Notes: generated from the sequence alone by a model not told the origin. 64,000 bases of DNA from Phytomonospora endophytica (GCF_014202425.1 NZ_JACHGT010000019.1:121311-185310); one strand, 5' to 3'. Numbered from the stretch's first letter, positions 24,993-36,128 are shown. Numbers and translations: made by a program.

Positions 24993-25116
24993 TGTCTCCG
25001 TCGCTTCGGCCAGGGATTGGTGCAACACGAAGGTTCTGGGGCTGTCAAGGGCGCTCTTTCCCTTGACTGCCCCAGGTTCTTCGTGTCCCCTTGACCGGCC
25101 GAAAAAGACGGAGACA
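24993..25116 (-). repeat. 124-bp terminal-inverted-repeat element, copy B (inverted)
   Basis: Same ends and length as copy A but in opposite orientation. The outer internal stem is CACGAAG/CTTCGTG instead of CATGAAG/CTTCATG, and the inner stem is CTGGGGC + GTCAAGGG with one mismatch. It differs from copy D (44800) at a single base. Confidence 0.85.
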
Positions 25117-25213
25117 CAACGTGTGCCAGCCACCTTGATGAGCGCGGACCCCGCGACACGCCCCAGCCACAGGCCTGCCGCAGCCTGGTCAAGACCTGGA
25201 AGGTTGATGGTTC

Positions 25214-25345
25214 TTCCCCGTCTCCCGAGCGAGGCCGGGGGTCAAGGGGGCGAAGCCCCTTGCGGGGTCCGGGGCAGAGCCCCGGCAACGCACCCCGCAC
25301 CCAAAGAAACAGACGTCTCGGTGGAGAGCGGGTAAACCCGCAACA
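25214..25345 (-). repeat. GC-hairpin repeat, copy B (inverted)
   Basis: The reverse complement of the repeat at 24179, from CCCGTCTCCCGAGCGAGG to the region after CCCCGGCAACGCA and ACCCGCAAC. With copy A it closes the island around the Cys-rich peptide gene. The remaining 25346-25395 has no feature. Confidence 0.8.
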
Positions 25346-25395
25346 GTCGATCCACCACACATCTCGGCGATCTCCACCCTGACCCAACGCCACCC

Positions 25396-26973
25396 TCACC
25401 TCAACCGAAACCGCTGCACCTTCCCCGTCGACGTCCTCGGCAGCGCCTCGACGAACTCGACTTCCCGTGGCCGCTTGTACACCGCGATGCGGTCGCGGCA
25501 GTGGTTGATCAGGTCGTCGGGTGCCGGGGCCTCGGCTCCCGCGCGTACGACCACGTACGCCTTCACCGTCATCGTCCGCTCGGCGTCGGGTATGCCGACG
25601 ACGGCGCATTCCGCCACGTCGGGGTGCGACAGCAGGACCCATTCGACCTCCGCGCCGGAGATGTTGTAACCCGCCGAGATGATCATGTCGTCGCTGCGGG
25701 AGTGGTACCAGTAATAGCCGTCCTCATCCCTGGCGTAGACGTCTCCGGTGAGGTTCCAGCCGTTCTTGACGTACTCCGTCTGCCTGTCGTCGGCGAGGTA
25801 GCGGCAGCCCGTGGGGCCGCGTACGGCGAGTCTGCCGAGTTCGCCGTCGGGGAGTGCGTCGCCGTCGTCGTCGACGATCTGTGCGGTGAAGCCGGGCACG
25901 GGTCGTCCCGTCGAGCCGGGGCGGATGTCGGTGTCGGCGGCGGAGATGAAGATGTGCAGCATCTCGGTGGCACCGATTCCGTCGATCAGGGAGACGCCGG
26001 TGGCGCTCCTCCAGTCGTGCCAGGTGGGTTCGGGGAGGGGCTCGCCCGCCGACACGCAGCGGCGCAGCGACGGGAGCTTCACGTCGACCTCGCTCTGCGT
26101 CAGCATGGCGCGGTAGGCGGTGGGGGCGGTGGCCATCACGGTCACCTTGTGCTCGGCGAGCGCCGGCAGCAGCAGGTCCGGTGTCCCCTTCTCCAGCAGC
26201 AATGTGGCGGCGCCGACGTGCATGGGGAACACGACTTCCATGCCGAGTCCGAAGGTGAACCCGAGGGGTGGTGATCCCGCGAAGACGTCGTCGGCCGTCG
26301 GTTTGAGGATGTGGCGGGAGAAGGTGTCGGCGTTGGCCATGACGTCGCGGTGGAAGTGCATGGTCGCCTTGGGTCTTCCGGTGGTGCCGCTGGTGAAGGC
26401 GAGGAGGGCGACGTCGTCGGCGGCGGTGTCGACGTCGGCGAACAGCGGCGATGAGGTCGTGGCGCGGTCGCGGAGTTCTTCGAAGGTGTGCACGGCGGAG
26501 ACGTCGGCGGACAGCAGGTCGGCGGCGAAACGGTCGTCCACCAGGGACAGATCGACTTTCGCGATGTCGCCGATGGTGCGCAGTTCGTTCTCTTTCAGCA
26601 GCGGCATGGTGGTGACGGCGACGGCTCCGGCCTTCAGCACGGCGAACCAGCAGGCGACCAGGTAGGCGTTGTTCGGTCCCCTGAGCAGCACACGGTTTCC
26701 GGGGACGACGCCGAGGTCGTTGACCAGTACGTTGGCCACGCGGTTGGCGTTGGCCAGCAGCTCGCCGTAGGTCCAGTTCTCCCGCGGGCTGATGATGCAC
26801 GGTCTGTCCGGCCCGAGGCGCGCGATGGTCGCGTCGAGCAGGGCGACGGCGCAGTTGAGCCGGTCGGGATAGCCCAGCTCCGGCAGGTCGTAGGGCATGA
26901 GCGGCCACTGCTCGACGGGCGGGAGGTTGTCCCGCGCGAACGTGTCGACGTGTGCCGATGGCGTCATTGACAT
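25396..26973 (-). CDS. Aryl/acyl-CoA ligase (benzoate or 2-aminobenzoate-CoA ligase-like)
   Basis: A 525-residue ANL-superfamily adenylate-forming enzyme. The phosphate loop is LLAFTSGTTGRPKATMHFH, the A5 motif IGATEMLHIFISA is characteristic of benzoate- and aminobenzoate-CoA ligases, and the adenosine motif is NLTGDVYARDEDGYYWYHSR. The C-terminal lysine is in PRTSTGKVQRFRLR. It would activate an aromatic acid to its CoA ester. The ATG at 26973 follows GGAGGG. It is divergent from a PaaX-type regulator, and SDR and RidA genes lie 3 kb on. The exact acid is not determinable. Confidence 0.88.
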   Translation of the reverse strand: MSMTPSAHVDTFARDNLPPVEQWPLMPYDLPELGYPDRLNCAVALLDATIARLGPDRPCIISPRENWTYGELLANANRVANVLVNDLGVVPGNRVLLRGPNNAYLVACWFAVLKAGAVAVTTMPLLKENELRTIGDIAKVDLSLVDDRFAADLLSADVSAVHTFEELRDRATTSSPLFADVDTAADDVALLAFTSGTTGRPKATMHFHRDVMANADTFSRHILKPTADDVFAGSPPLGFTFGLGMEVVFPMHVGAATLLLEKGTPDLLLPALAEHKVTVMATAPTAYRAMLTQSEVDVKLPSLRRCVSAGEPLPEPTWHDWRSATGVSLIDGIGATEMLHIFISAADTDIRPGSTGRPVPGFTAQIVDDDGDALPDGELGRLAVRGPTGCRYLADDRQTEYVKNGWNLTGDVYARDEDGYYWYHSRSDDMIISAGYNISGAEVEWVLLSHPDVAECAVVGIPDAERTMTVKAYVVVRAGAEAPAPDDLINHCRDRIAVYKRPREVEFVEALPRTSTGKVQRFRLR

Positions 26974-27105
26974 GGCAACCCTCCACTGGGTCATCAGTGG
27001 TGCGGTGTCTCGTATCGAGCAGTATCCACGGCCCGGCCCACATTTGGGGCGGTGAAACGAACCGTCACCTGCACTGTTGGCGAAACTGCCGCTAATGTGT
27101 GCGAG

Positions 27106-27897
27106 ATGGCGACTCCTCGCTCCCTGATCGTCACCGTCTACGGCCTGTACGCGCGCGAGTCCGGCGGTGCCCTTCCGGTGGCCGGCCTGATCCGTCTCAT
27201 GGCCGCCCTCGGCGTCGACGAACCGGCCGTCCGTTCGGCGGTGTCGCGACTCAAGCGGCGTGGGCTGGTCGCTCCCGCGCGCGTCGGCGAGTCGGCGGGG
27301 TACGCCCTCACCGACTGGGGCCGCGCGCTGCTCGAAGAAGGCGACCGGCGCATCTTCGGCCGCCTCGACAGCACCGTCGAGGACGGCTGGGTCCTGTGCG
27401 TCTTCTCCGTCCCGGAGTCCCAGCGCACCAAACGGCACACCCTGCGCGCGAAACTGACCTGGCTCGGCTTCGGCGTCGCCACCTCCGGCGTCTGGATCGC
27501 CCCCGCCCACGTCGCCGGCGCCGCCGCCGAAACCCTGCGACGGCACGGCCTCGACGGCTATGTCTCCCTCTTCCGCGCCGACCACCTCGGCACCGCGCCC
27601 CTCGCCGACGAGGTCGCGCGCTGGTGGGACCTCAAGGCCCTCCACCGGATGTACATCGACTGGATCACCGTCCACGGATGGCGCGCCGAGGAACCCGGCG
27701 CCGCCCCCGCCGAGGCCTTCGCCCGCTGGGTCCGTGCCGTCAACGACTGGCGTCGTCTCCCCTTCCTCGACCCCGGTCTCCCGATCGCCCTCCTGCCACC
27801 GGACTGGCCCGCCACGAGGGCCACGGCCATGTTCGACGAGCTGCGCCGACGCCTCGGCGGACCCGCCGCGCGGCACGTCGACGGCGTCCTCGGTTGA
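27106..27897 (+). CDS. PaaX-family transcription regulator
   Basis: A 263-residue regulator. Its N-terminal winged helix (SLIVTVYGLYARESGG, AVRSAVSRLKRRGLVAPARVG) and central and C-terminal PaaX domains (WVLCVFSVPESQRTKRHTLRAKLTWLGFG, SGVWIAP, WWDLKALHRMYIDWI) fit the family, whose members repress aryl-CoA pathways and respond to aryl-CoA esters. The start ATG at 27106 is chosen because homology begins there. A TAATGT box lies only about eight bases upstream, which would fit a leaderless mRNA. It probably controls the divergent CoA ligase. Confidence 0.88.
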   Translation: MATPRSLIVTVYGLYARESGGALPVAGLIRLMAALGVDEPAVRSAVSRLKRRGLVAPARVGESAGYALTDWGRALLEEGDRRIFGRLDSTVEDGWVLCVFSVPESQRTKRHTLRAKLTWLGFGVATSGVWIAPAHVAGAAAETLRRHGLDGYVSLFRADHLGTAPLADEVARWWDLKALHRMYIDWITVHGWRAEEPGAAPAEAFARWVRAVNDWRRLPFLDPGLPIALLPPDWPATRATAMFDELRRRLGGPAARHVDGVLG

Positions 27898-27974
27898 GCG
27901 CGCCGGAGCGCCGCCTCATCCACGCGCTGACATAAGATCCGGCCATCTCCCCATACGACGGATCTGGAGCCTTG

Positions 27975-28598
27975 ATGCCGCAGCCCGATTTCGACCCGTC
28001 CCCCGAACTCGTCGCCGAGGCCGCCGAGAATCCCGGCGGGGTCGTCGCCGAGATCGACCCGGAGTTCGAAGGGGATCCCGACGGTTACATTCCCGCCGAA
28101 GCGATCCTGGGCACCTGGAAGGTCGACGAGGAGGGCCGCCTCACCGGCGAGTTCGAGACCAATCCCCGCGCCGGCACGCCCGCCGACGACTTCACCCGCC
28201 TCGTCTCCCCGGACTCCTGGCTCGGCTGGCTCGGTGACGACCCCGCCGCGACCGTCCGTTTCGGCCTTGCCGGAATGCTCGGCGACCAGGTCGAGGGCGC
28301 CGAGGTCGAGTGGATGAAGGTCATCGACGAACCCCGTCACCTCACCGGCGGGAGCCGCACCGGCGACGGCGACCAGCTGACCCTCACCCGGGCCGCGATC
28401 GCCGTCCCCTTCGGACTCGGCGTGCGTTCGCCCGACGACAGTTTCCATGTCCTGTCGGGCGTGTTCACGATCGCGATGTCGGGTCTCGACGACGCGGGCG
28501 GGCCGCGCAGTCAGCTCTGGCTCGACCTGGAGGCCGACGCCGACTGGGCCGAAGAGCAACTGCCGCAACGGATCTACGAGGTGGACGAACAGCGCTAG
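27975..28598 (+). CDS. Hypothetical acidic protein
   Basis: A 207-residue soluble, strongly acidic protein I do not recognise. It has no signal or helix spanning a membrane. It begins PQPDFDPSPELVAEAAENPGG, and a WLGWLGDDPAATVRFGLAGMLG segment is the main hydrophobic core. GGAG lies five bases before the TTG-ATG pair; the ATG at 27975 is preferred. It is convergent with the methyltransferase gene and the two stops overlap at CTAG (28595-28598). Confidence 0.72.
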   Translation: MPQPDFDPSPELVAEAAENPGGVVAEIDPEFEGDPDGYIPAEAILGTWKVDEEGRLTGEFETNPRAGTPADDFTRLVSPDSWLGWLGDDPAATVRFGLAGMLGDQVEGAEVEWMKVIDEPRHLTGGSRTGDGDQLTLTRAAIAVPFGLGVRSPDDSFHVLSGVFTIAMSGLDDAGGPRSQLWLDLEADADWAEEQLPQRIYEVDEQR

Positions 28599-29386
28599 CC
28601 GCGCAGGACGTAGACGACCGCTTCGAGTTTGCCGAGGAACTGGTAGGGCAGCCAGTGCAGGTTCGCCTCGGCGTGCAGGTAGATCTCCAGGCCGTGTTCG
28701 GCGATGATCTCCTCTCGTCGCCGGCGGAGCCGGGACAGCCGCAGGAGCGACTCCGAGACCGGTCGCGTGCGTTCCTCGGCCCATTCGCGCCATTCGGTGC
28801 CGATGGAGACGCGGCGCTCGACGGTGAGACCCGCCGCGGTGAAGGCGTCGAGGAGTCTCGGTTCGTGGAGGTTCTCGTGCACGTTGCCCATGTGGTGGCG
28901 CAGCATCGCGGCCTCGCCGGGTTCCAGGAGTTCGGTGACGACGCTGGTGTAGGCGATGACGCGGCCGCCGGGGGCGAGCAGCCGGGCGAGCGCGCGGGTG
29001 AAGGCGTCGAGGTCGGCGACCTGTTCGAGGACGTCGCGGCACCAGATCAGGTCGAAGCCCGCGGCGGGACGCGGGAGGTCCTCGGCGAGGCCGTGGAAGA
29101 TCTCGATTTGCTGTGACAGGCCGGCTTCGGCGACTTTCTCGCGCGCCCATCCGATGTGGACGGCGACGGGGTCGGCGGCGACGCCGGTCGCGTCGTGGCG
29201 GGTGACGAGTTCGATGAGGTGGGCGGCGTCGCGGCAGCCCGCGTCGAGGATCCGCGGGGTGCCGGTGAGGTATTCGGCGGCGAGGTCGAGGAGCGTGTCG
29301 GGTCCGCCGGGGTCGAGGGAGACGTCGAGCCGGTCGTAGACGTTCCAGGTCTCGGGGCTGTAGGTGCGGGAGAGCGGGTCGGGCAT
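28595..29386 (-). CDS. SAM-dependent class I methyltransferase
   Basis: A 263-residue protein with the Rossmann SAM fold: ILDAGCRDAAHLIELV is motif I (DAGCR instead of the usual DxGxG), GVAADPVAVHIGWA motif II, and FDLIWCRDVLEQVADLDAFTRALARLL includes motif III. The C-terminal region (IGTEWREWAEERTRPVSE) may bind the substrate. The substrate is unknown, possibly a small molecule. GGAGA precedes the ATG. It lies upstream of the opposite-strand hypothetical gene and downstream of RidA. Confidence 0.85.
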   Translation of the reverse strand: MPDPLSRTYSPETWNVYDRLDVSLDPGGPDTLLDLAAEYLTGTPRILDAGCRDAAHLIELVTRHDATGVAADPVAVHIGWAREKVAEAGLSQQIEIFHGLAEDLPRPAAGFDLIWCRDVLEQVADLDAFTRALARLLAPGGRVIAYTSVVTELLEPGEAAMLRHHMGNVHENLHEPRLLDAFTAAGLTVERRVSIGTEWREWAEERTRPVSESLLRLSRLRRRREEIIAEHGLEIYLHAEANLHWLPYQFLGKLEAVVYVLRG

Positions 29387-29433
29387 GGGGTCTCCGTTTC
29401 GTTGACCGGAGCCTGCCCGATCCGCGGTGAGAC

Positions 29434-29859
29434 TCAAGCGGATTTCGGGTGGGACCCGGCCACCACCGCGACCCCTTCGACTTCGACGAGGGCCTCCACG
29501 TCCCACAGTCGCGCCACACCGATCCCGGCCATCGCCGGGTATTCGGTGCCGGCGAGTTCGCGCCACACGGCACCGATCTCGCGCGCGGCGGCGCGGTAGG
29601 CGTCCATGTCGACGATGTAGATGCGCAGCTGGGCCAGGTCGGCGGGGGTGCCGCCGGCGGCTTCCAGCGCGGCCAGGAGGTTGCTCAGGGCCTGGCGGAA
29701 CTGGGCGACGATCCCGCCGTCCACAATGGACCCGTCGGGTGCCATGCCGGTCTGGCCCGCCAGGTAGACCGGCGTGCCGCCGGCTTCGGCGACGACGGCG
29801 TGGCTGAAGCCCTTGGGCGCGGCCAGGTGCGCCGGATTGACGCGTCGCAGGCTGCTCAT
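29434..29859 (-). CDS. RidA-family (enamine/imine deaminase) protein
   Basis: A 141-residue RidA/YjgF/UK114-fold protein. Hydrophobic strand pairs are seen (VYLAGQTGMAPDG, RIYIVDMDAYRAA). Family members hydrolyse reactive enamines or imines, and aromatic-degradation operons use them as aminoacrylate- or amino-ring deaminases. The canonical catalytic Arg is expected in LAQLRIYIVD. It overlaps the SDR gene by four bases (ATGA), so the two work together, perhaps on products of the aryl-CoA ligase. That link is inference. Confidence 0.85.
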   Translation of the reverse strand: MSSLRRVNPAHLAAPKGFSHAVVAEAGGTPVYLAGQTGMAPDGSIVDGGIVAQFRQALSNLLAALEAAGGTPADLAQLRIYIVDMDAYRAAAREIGAVWRELAGTEYPAMAGIGVARLWDVEALVEVEGVAVVAGSHPKSA

Positions 29860-30656
29860 CCTTGGATCGCCCCTCCGTCGACGTTGATGCCCTGGCCGTT
29901 GACGGCCGCGTTGTCCACGCAGAACATGACGGCGTCGGCGACCTCCTCGGTGGTGATGAGGCGCCCGATCGGCTGCACGTTCTCCAGGTGGGCCCGGGCG
30001 TCGGCGGGCGACATGCCGGTCTTGGCGACGATGATGTCGACGGCGCCGTCGGTCATCGGAGTGTCCACATAGGCCGGGCAGACCGCGTTGACGGTGACGC
30101 CCTTCCCGGCCAGTTCGGCCGCGGCGGACCGGACGAGGCCGAGCACGCCGTGCTTGGCGGCGGTGTAGGCCGCGACGTAGGGCTCCCCGCGTTTCGACGC
30201 GACCGACGCGACGACCACGATCCGGCCGAAACCGACGGCCGTCATGTTCGGCACGGCCCGCCGGACGCACCGGAACGGCGCCGTCAGGTTCAGGTCGAGG
30301 GAGGCCTGCCAGTCGGCGTCGGTGACCTTCGCGATCGGCGCCGAGGTCGCCGAACCCGCGTTGGCCACGAGGATCTCGACCTGCCCGGCCCAGCGCTCGG
30401 TGACCTGGAAGATCGTCTCGGCGGCCTGCGGGTCGGTGACGTCGACCGGGATCGTCAGCGCCGGGTTCGGGCACAGGTCGGCGACCTCCCGCAGCTGCTC
30501 CTCGCTGCGGGCGACGAGCGCCACGCGGTGCCCGGCGCGGGAGAGCCGCAGGGCGATCTCGCGGCCGATGCCGCGCCCGGCGCCGGTGACCACACAGGTA
30601 CGCGAGTCGGGATGGACGTCACCGGGCCGGTATGGGACTGTCGGGTCGACTGACAT
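29856..30656 (-). CDS. Short-chain dehydrogenase/reductase
   Basis: A 266-residue classical SDR. The cofactor motif is TGAGRGIG (about 24-31), NAG at ILVANAGSATS, the catalytic Ser in VVVASVASKRG, and YTAAKHG holds Tyr and Lys. The C-terminal NGQGINVDGG is usual for 3-oxoacyl- or hydroxyacyl-type reductases. It oxidises or reduces an alcohol/ketone with NAD(P). It is translationally coupled to RidA. In similar clusters such SDRs act on ring-opened or hydroxylated CoA esters. Confidence 0.9.
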   Translation of the reverse strand: MSVDPTVPYRPGDVHPDSRTCVVTGAGRGIGREIALRLSRAGHRVALVARSEEQLREVADLCPNPALTIPVDVTDPQAAETIFQVTERWAGQVEILVANAGSATSAPIAKVTDADWQASLDLNLTAPFRCVRRAVPNMTAVGFGRIVVVASVASKRGEPYVAAYTAAKHGVLGLVRSAAAELAGKGVTVNAVCPAYVDTPMTDGAVDIIVAKTGMSPADARAHLENVQPIGRLITTEEVADAVMFCVDNAAVNGQGINVDGGAIQG

Positions 30657-30700
30657 GCCGCCACTCTATTGAGTCCACGCCGGGCGTGGGGCCACAAGAT

Positions 30701-31345
30701 CTACAGGACGAGGACCTTGTCCGAGGCGACCATCCAGATCCCGACGGCGGCGAAGCCCACCGCGCACACCGCCGACACCACCGTCGTCCACCGCGCGACC
30801 GCTTCGCGACCGGTGGCGCGCAGGTAGCGGACCGCCGACAGGTGCAGGAACACCCCGAGCAGCAAGAAGCACGGCTCGTAGAAGGCCAGGTCCCACCAGG
30901 CCGTCGCGTCCTCGTCGATCCACGCCCACACGTCCGGGTAGGGGATCTCCATGACGCCGAGGAGCGCGGCCGCCTTCGTGGTCGTCCCGACGAACGCGTG
31001 CGCGACGGCGAAGACCGCGCCCACCAGGACCGGCGTCAGGCACAGCGGCCGCAGCAGCACCCCCGGGATCTCGCGACCGCCGCCGACGGGGAACCAGCGC
31101 GGGATCCGCCGTACCTCCGGCAGCCCGAGGTACAGGCAGGCGACGCCCCCGAGCAGGATCAGCAGGCCGGCGAGATAGCTCGCCATCCCCGCGCCCGCCG
31201 CGTGCTCGGGCAACATCTCCCCGGCCATGCCGATCTCGCCGCCCGCCGCCTGATAGAAGCGGACGGCGATGGCGTAGAAGGCGGCGACACCGAAACCCCA
31301 CCAGGCGACGGCGGGTCCGGGGGTGCGGCGAAGAAGAGTGGTCAT
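30701..31345 (-). CDS. Hypothetical membrane protein
   Basis: A 214-residue membrane protein with about five helices; I do not recognise the family. Between helices there are VGGGREIPG and GREAVARW loops, and helix 4 contains FYEPCFLLLGVF. The start is uncertain: ATG 31345 lacks a ribosome site, while an in-frame GTG at 31375 follows GGGGAGG by only two bases. It stands between the SDR gene and the first member of the four-helix family near clpB. Confidence 0.7.
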   Translation of the reverse strand: MTTLLRRTPGPAVAWWGFGVAAFYAIAVRFYQAAGGEIGMAGEMLPEHAAGAGMASYLAGLLILLGGVACLYLGLPEVRRIPRWFPVGGGREIPGVLLRPLCLTPVLVGAVFAVAHAFVGTTTKAAALLGVMEIPYPDVWAWIDEDATAWWDLAFYEPCFLLLGVFLHLSAVRYLRATGREAVARWTTVVSAVCAVGFAAVGIWMVASDKVLVL

Positions 31346-31417
31346 ACGGCCATGTTCGGCCGCGGCGACCGGCACGCCCTCCCCAGCGTGGGGGATCCCC
31401 TCACCCTCGGGGTGGGG

Positions 31418-32209
31418 TCACCAGCCGGGCTGGTTCGGCGGACCGGAGGTCGGGTTGCCCGGACCGTACTGGTCGCCGCCGTTGTAGGGCTGCTGCCCCG
31501 GACCGTACTGGTCCCCGTACGAACCCGGCCCGTACTGCGGCGGGTACTGCTGCTGCGGCGGCGGAGCCTGGTAGGGCTGCGGCGGCTGCGGGTAGGCCAC
31601 CGGACTGCCCGGCATCGGCGTCCCCGCCATCGGCACGGCGAAACCACCCGGCGCGACCTGCGGGTTCCCCTTGATCCACAGCCCGACGGAGCGCTGCGCC
31701 AGCAGGATCATCGCCACGATCGCGGCGACGACGGCGGTGAACGTGAAGATCGTGGCCATCCACAACTCGGTGGTCGGCGCGTCCGGCGCGGGACTCCCGT
31801 CGTAGCTCGACGACTGGGCGGCGATGTCGCTGACCATCGTCACGATCGCCGCGAAGGACAACCCGCAGCAGAGGTTGACCACCGACAGGACGCCGCCGCC
31901 GACCCACACCAGGATCCGGCCGGCGTTCTGCTGCCGCATGGTCAGGATGGCGCCGACGGCGAGCACGATGCTGATCACCGCGTAGAACGCGATCACGATG
32001 ATCATGTTCGAGCGGAGCAGGTCGGCGAAGTCCTGGTTGGAGCTGGAATAGGTCTCGGCCGCCATCTTCACGGTGACCCACTGGTACGACAAGACCAGCG
32101 CCATCGTCGTGCCGAGCGTCAGCGCGACCGTGCCGAACACGGTCATCACGCCGGCCATCAGCACGCCGGGGCGCTCGCGTTCCGCCGGAGCCTGTCCTTG
32201 GTAGTACAT
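31418..32209 (-). CDS. Four-helix membrane protein with Pro/Tyr/Gln-rich tail (clpB-side family member 1)
   Basis: A 263-residue protein with four helices (about 17-42, 70-92, 102-127, 152-172). The segment TMRQQNAGRILVWVGGGVL before helix 3 is shared with the proteins at 35036, 35562 and 36129. The end is a disordered tail of PQPPQPY/QYGPG repeats facing the cytoplasm or wall. It is downstream of clpB on the same strand, separated by 81 bp. Function is unknown. Confidence 0.75.
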   Translation of the reverse strand: MYYQGQAPAERERPGVLMAGVMTVFGTVALTLGTTMALVLSYQWVTVKMAAETYSSSNQDFADLLRSNMIIVIAFYAVISIVLAVGAILTMRQQNAGRILVWVGGGVLSVVNLCCGLSFAAIVTMVSDIAAQSSSYDGSPAPDAPTTELWMATIFTFTAVVAAIVAMILLAQRSVGLWIKGNPQVAPGGFAVPMAGTPMPGSPVAYPQPPQPYQAPPPQQQYPPQYGPGSYGDQYGPGQQPYNGGDQYGPGNPTSGPPNQPGW

Positions 32210-32290
32210 GGCCGCACTCTAGCCGTCCGGTGCGACCTTCGCACCCGATGAGCGGCGGGCCACGCCGCCCCTCACCGGGCACAATGTCCT

Positions 32291-34891
<2,601 letters not shown>

Positions 34892-34924
34892 GACTTCCCC
34901 CTGTCCGGGCTTGCGTTTGGCGAA

Positions 34925-34945
34925 GTTGAGTCTATCCCGCTCAAC
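34925..34945 (-). promoter_or_regulatory. HAIR-type HspR operator upstream of clpB
   Basis: GTTGAGT (34925-34931), seven bases, GCTCAAC (34939-34945) matches the HspR consensus CTTGAGT-N7-ACTCAAG except at the outermost C/G and one inner pair. HspR represses dnaK and clpB in actinobacteria; no hspR is present here. Confidence 0.7.
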
Positions 34946-35035
34946 TTTTCGGCGCGAGGGGTCGGGGGTGTGATTCGCGCGCGGGATGCGTCGCCTGGAT
35001 AGACTGCGCCACCTCCGAGGACAAGGACGCCCGCC

Positions 35036-35545
35036 ATGCATCCGCTGCTCCCGGCCGAGCGTCCCGCCAGCGCCACGCGCGGGGCCTACGCCGCCATGGT
35101 CACCGCCGTCGCCCAGCTGGTCGTCACCGCGGGCACGGTGTCCTTCACGACCTGGACCGACGGCGACGACGCCCCTTCCGTCGGCGCGGGGGTGTTCTTC
35201 GTCAGCTGGGGCGTCGTCTCGGCGGTGCTGCTGCTCCTCGCGGCCCTGCTGACCCTGCGCCGCCGCCACGCCGGGCGGGTCCTGTTCTACGTCGTGGGCG
35301 TCATCGGGCTGATCAACCATCTCGCCTGCGGCGTCTACAACGGCATCGCCGGGGCGGAGATCCAGCGGCTGGAGGAGGCCGCCCGGGAGCATCCGCCGAT
35401 GTGGATGGCCGCGATCGGGATGACCGGCGCCGTCCTCGGCGTCGCCGCCGCGATCACCGGCCTGGTCTACTACGGCCGCCGCTCCACCCGCGAATGGCTC
35501 AAACCGCCGCCGGTCATGTACTACCCCGCCCCGCAGTACCGCTGA
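35036..35545 (+). CDS. Four-helix membrane protein (clpB-side family member 2)
   Basis: A 169-residue protein with four helices and a short tail YYPAPQYR. LRRRHAGRVLFYVVGVIGLI then LACGVYNG repeats the shared motif of this local family. Helix 4 ends in RRSTREWLKPPPVM, close to the member at 36129 (RRAVGQWLKPPM). The ATG follows GGACAAGGAC. It is divergent from clpB, whose HAIR box and promoter lie in the 144-bp gap. Confidence 0.78.
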   Translation: MHPLLPAERPASATRGAYAAMVTAVAQLVVTAGTVSFTTWTDGDDAPSVGAGVFFVSWGVVSAVLLLLAALLTLRRRHAGRVLFYVVGVIGLINHLACGVYNGIAGAEIQRLEEAAREHPPMWMAAIGMTGAVLGVAAAITGLVYYGRRSTREWLKPPPVMYYPAPQYR

Positions 35546-35561
35546 ACGTGAGGATCCGCGC

Positions 35562-36083
35562 GTGCACCCGCCCCAGTACGCCTTGGCTCCTGTCCGGCGG
35601 TCGTCGTCGGTGGTAATCGGGACCCGCGCCGCCGTCACGGCGGCGATCGGCCATCTCCTCGCGATGATCGCGGCCGTCGGCATGGCCGTCAGCCCGGGAC
35701 CGGACACGCCACCGGCGATGGCCGAGGGCGGCGGGTTCATCGCCGTCGGGTTCTTCACGGTCCTGGCCGCGCCCGCCGGTTGCGTGCTGACGCACGCGGC
35801 GGTCGTCATGGGGCGCCGCCGCAACGCCGGGCGGATCATGTTCAACATCGCCGGCGCGGCCACCCTGTTCGTCCTCGGCGCCTGCACGATCTCCAGCGCC
35901 GGGAGCGTCGTGATGGTGATCGTGCGGCATGGTCCGAGCGCCCCGAACTGGGCGGCGTTCCTGGGCGCCACCGGTGCCGTGACCGGCGTCGCCGCCGCCG
36001 TCACGGGCCTGATCTTCCTCAACAACCGCGAGGCCCGGACCTGGTTCGGCGTCCTCGTCCCGTTCCATCACCCGTACCGCTAG
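35562..36083 (+). CDS. Four-helix membrane protein (clpB-side family member 3)
   Basis: A 173-residue protein with four helices. VVMGRRRNAGRIMFNIAGAA is the family motif. GAGG precedes the GTG start at 35562. It follows member 2 by 16 nt and member 4 begins 45 nt later, so the three are probably co-transcribed. The third helix ends in ACTISSAG where other members have a Cys-Gly. No known domain is recognised. Confidence 0.75.
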   Translation: MHPPQYALAPVRRSSSVVIGTRAAVTAAIGHLLAMIAAVGMAVSPGPDTPPAMAEGGGFIAVGFFTVLAAPAGCVLTHAAVVMGRRRNAGRIMFNIAGAATLFVLGACTISSAGSVVMVIVRHGPSAPNWAAFLGATGAVTGVAAAVTGLIFLNNREARTWFGVLVPFHHPYR

Positions 36084-36128
36084 CCGTACCCTGGAGCGGT
36101 CCCCGAACGAGCATTGGTGTGAACCGGC

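Noticed and set aside
26974..27105. Palindromic PaaX operator in the ligase/PaaX gap
   Set aside because: CACTGTTGGCG and CGCTAATGTG match only partly as inverted arms; too weak to list as a site.
30632..32251. Long plus-strand open frame over several minus-strand genes
   Set aside because: Arg/His/Gly-rich shadow crossing gene boundaries and intergenic DNA; no start signal or homology.
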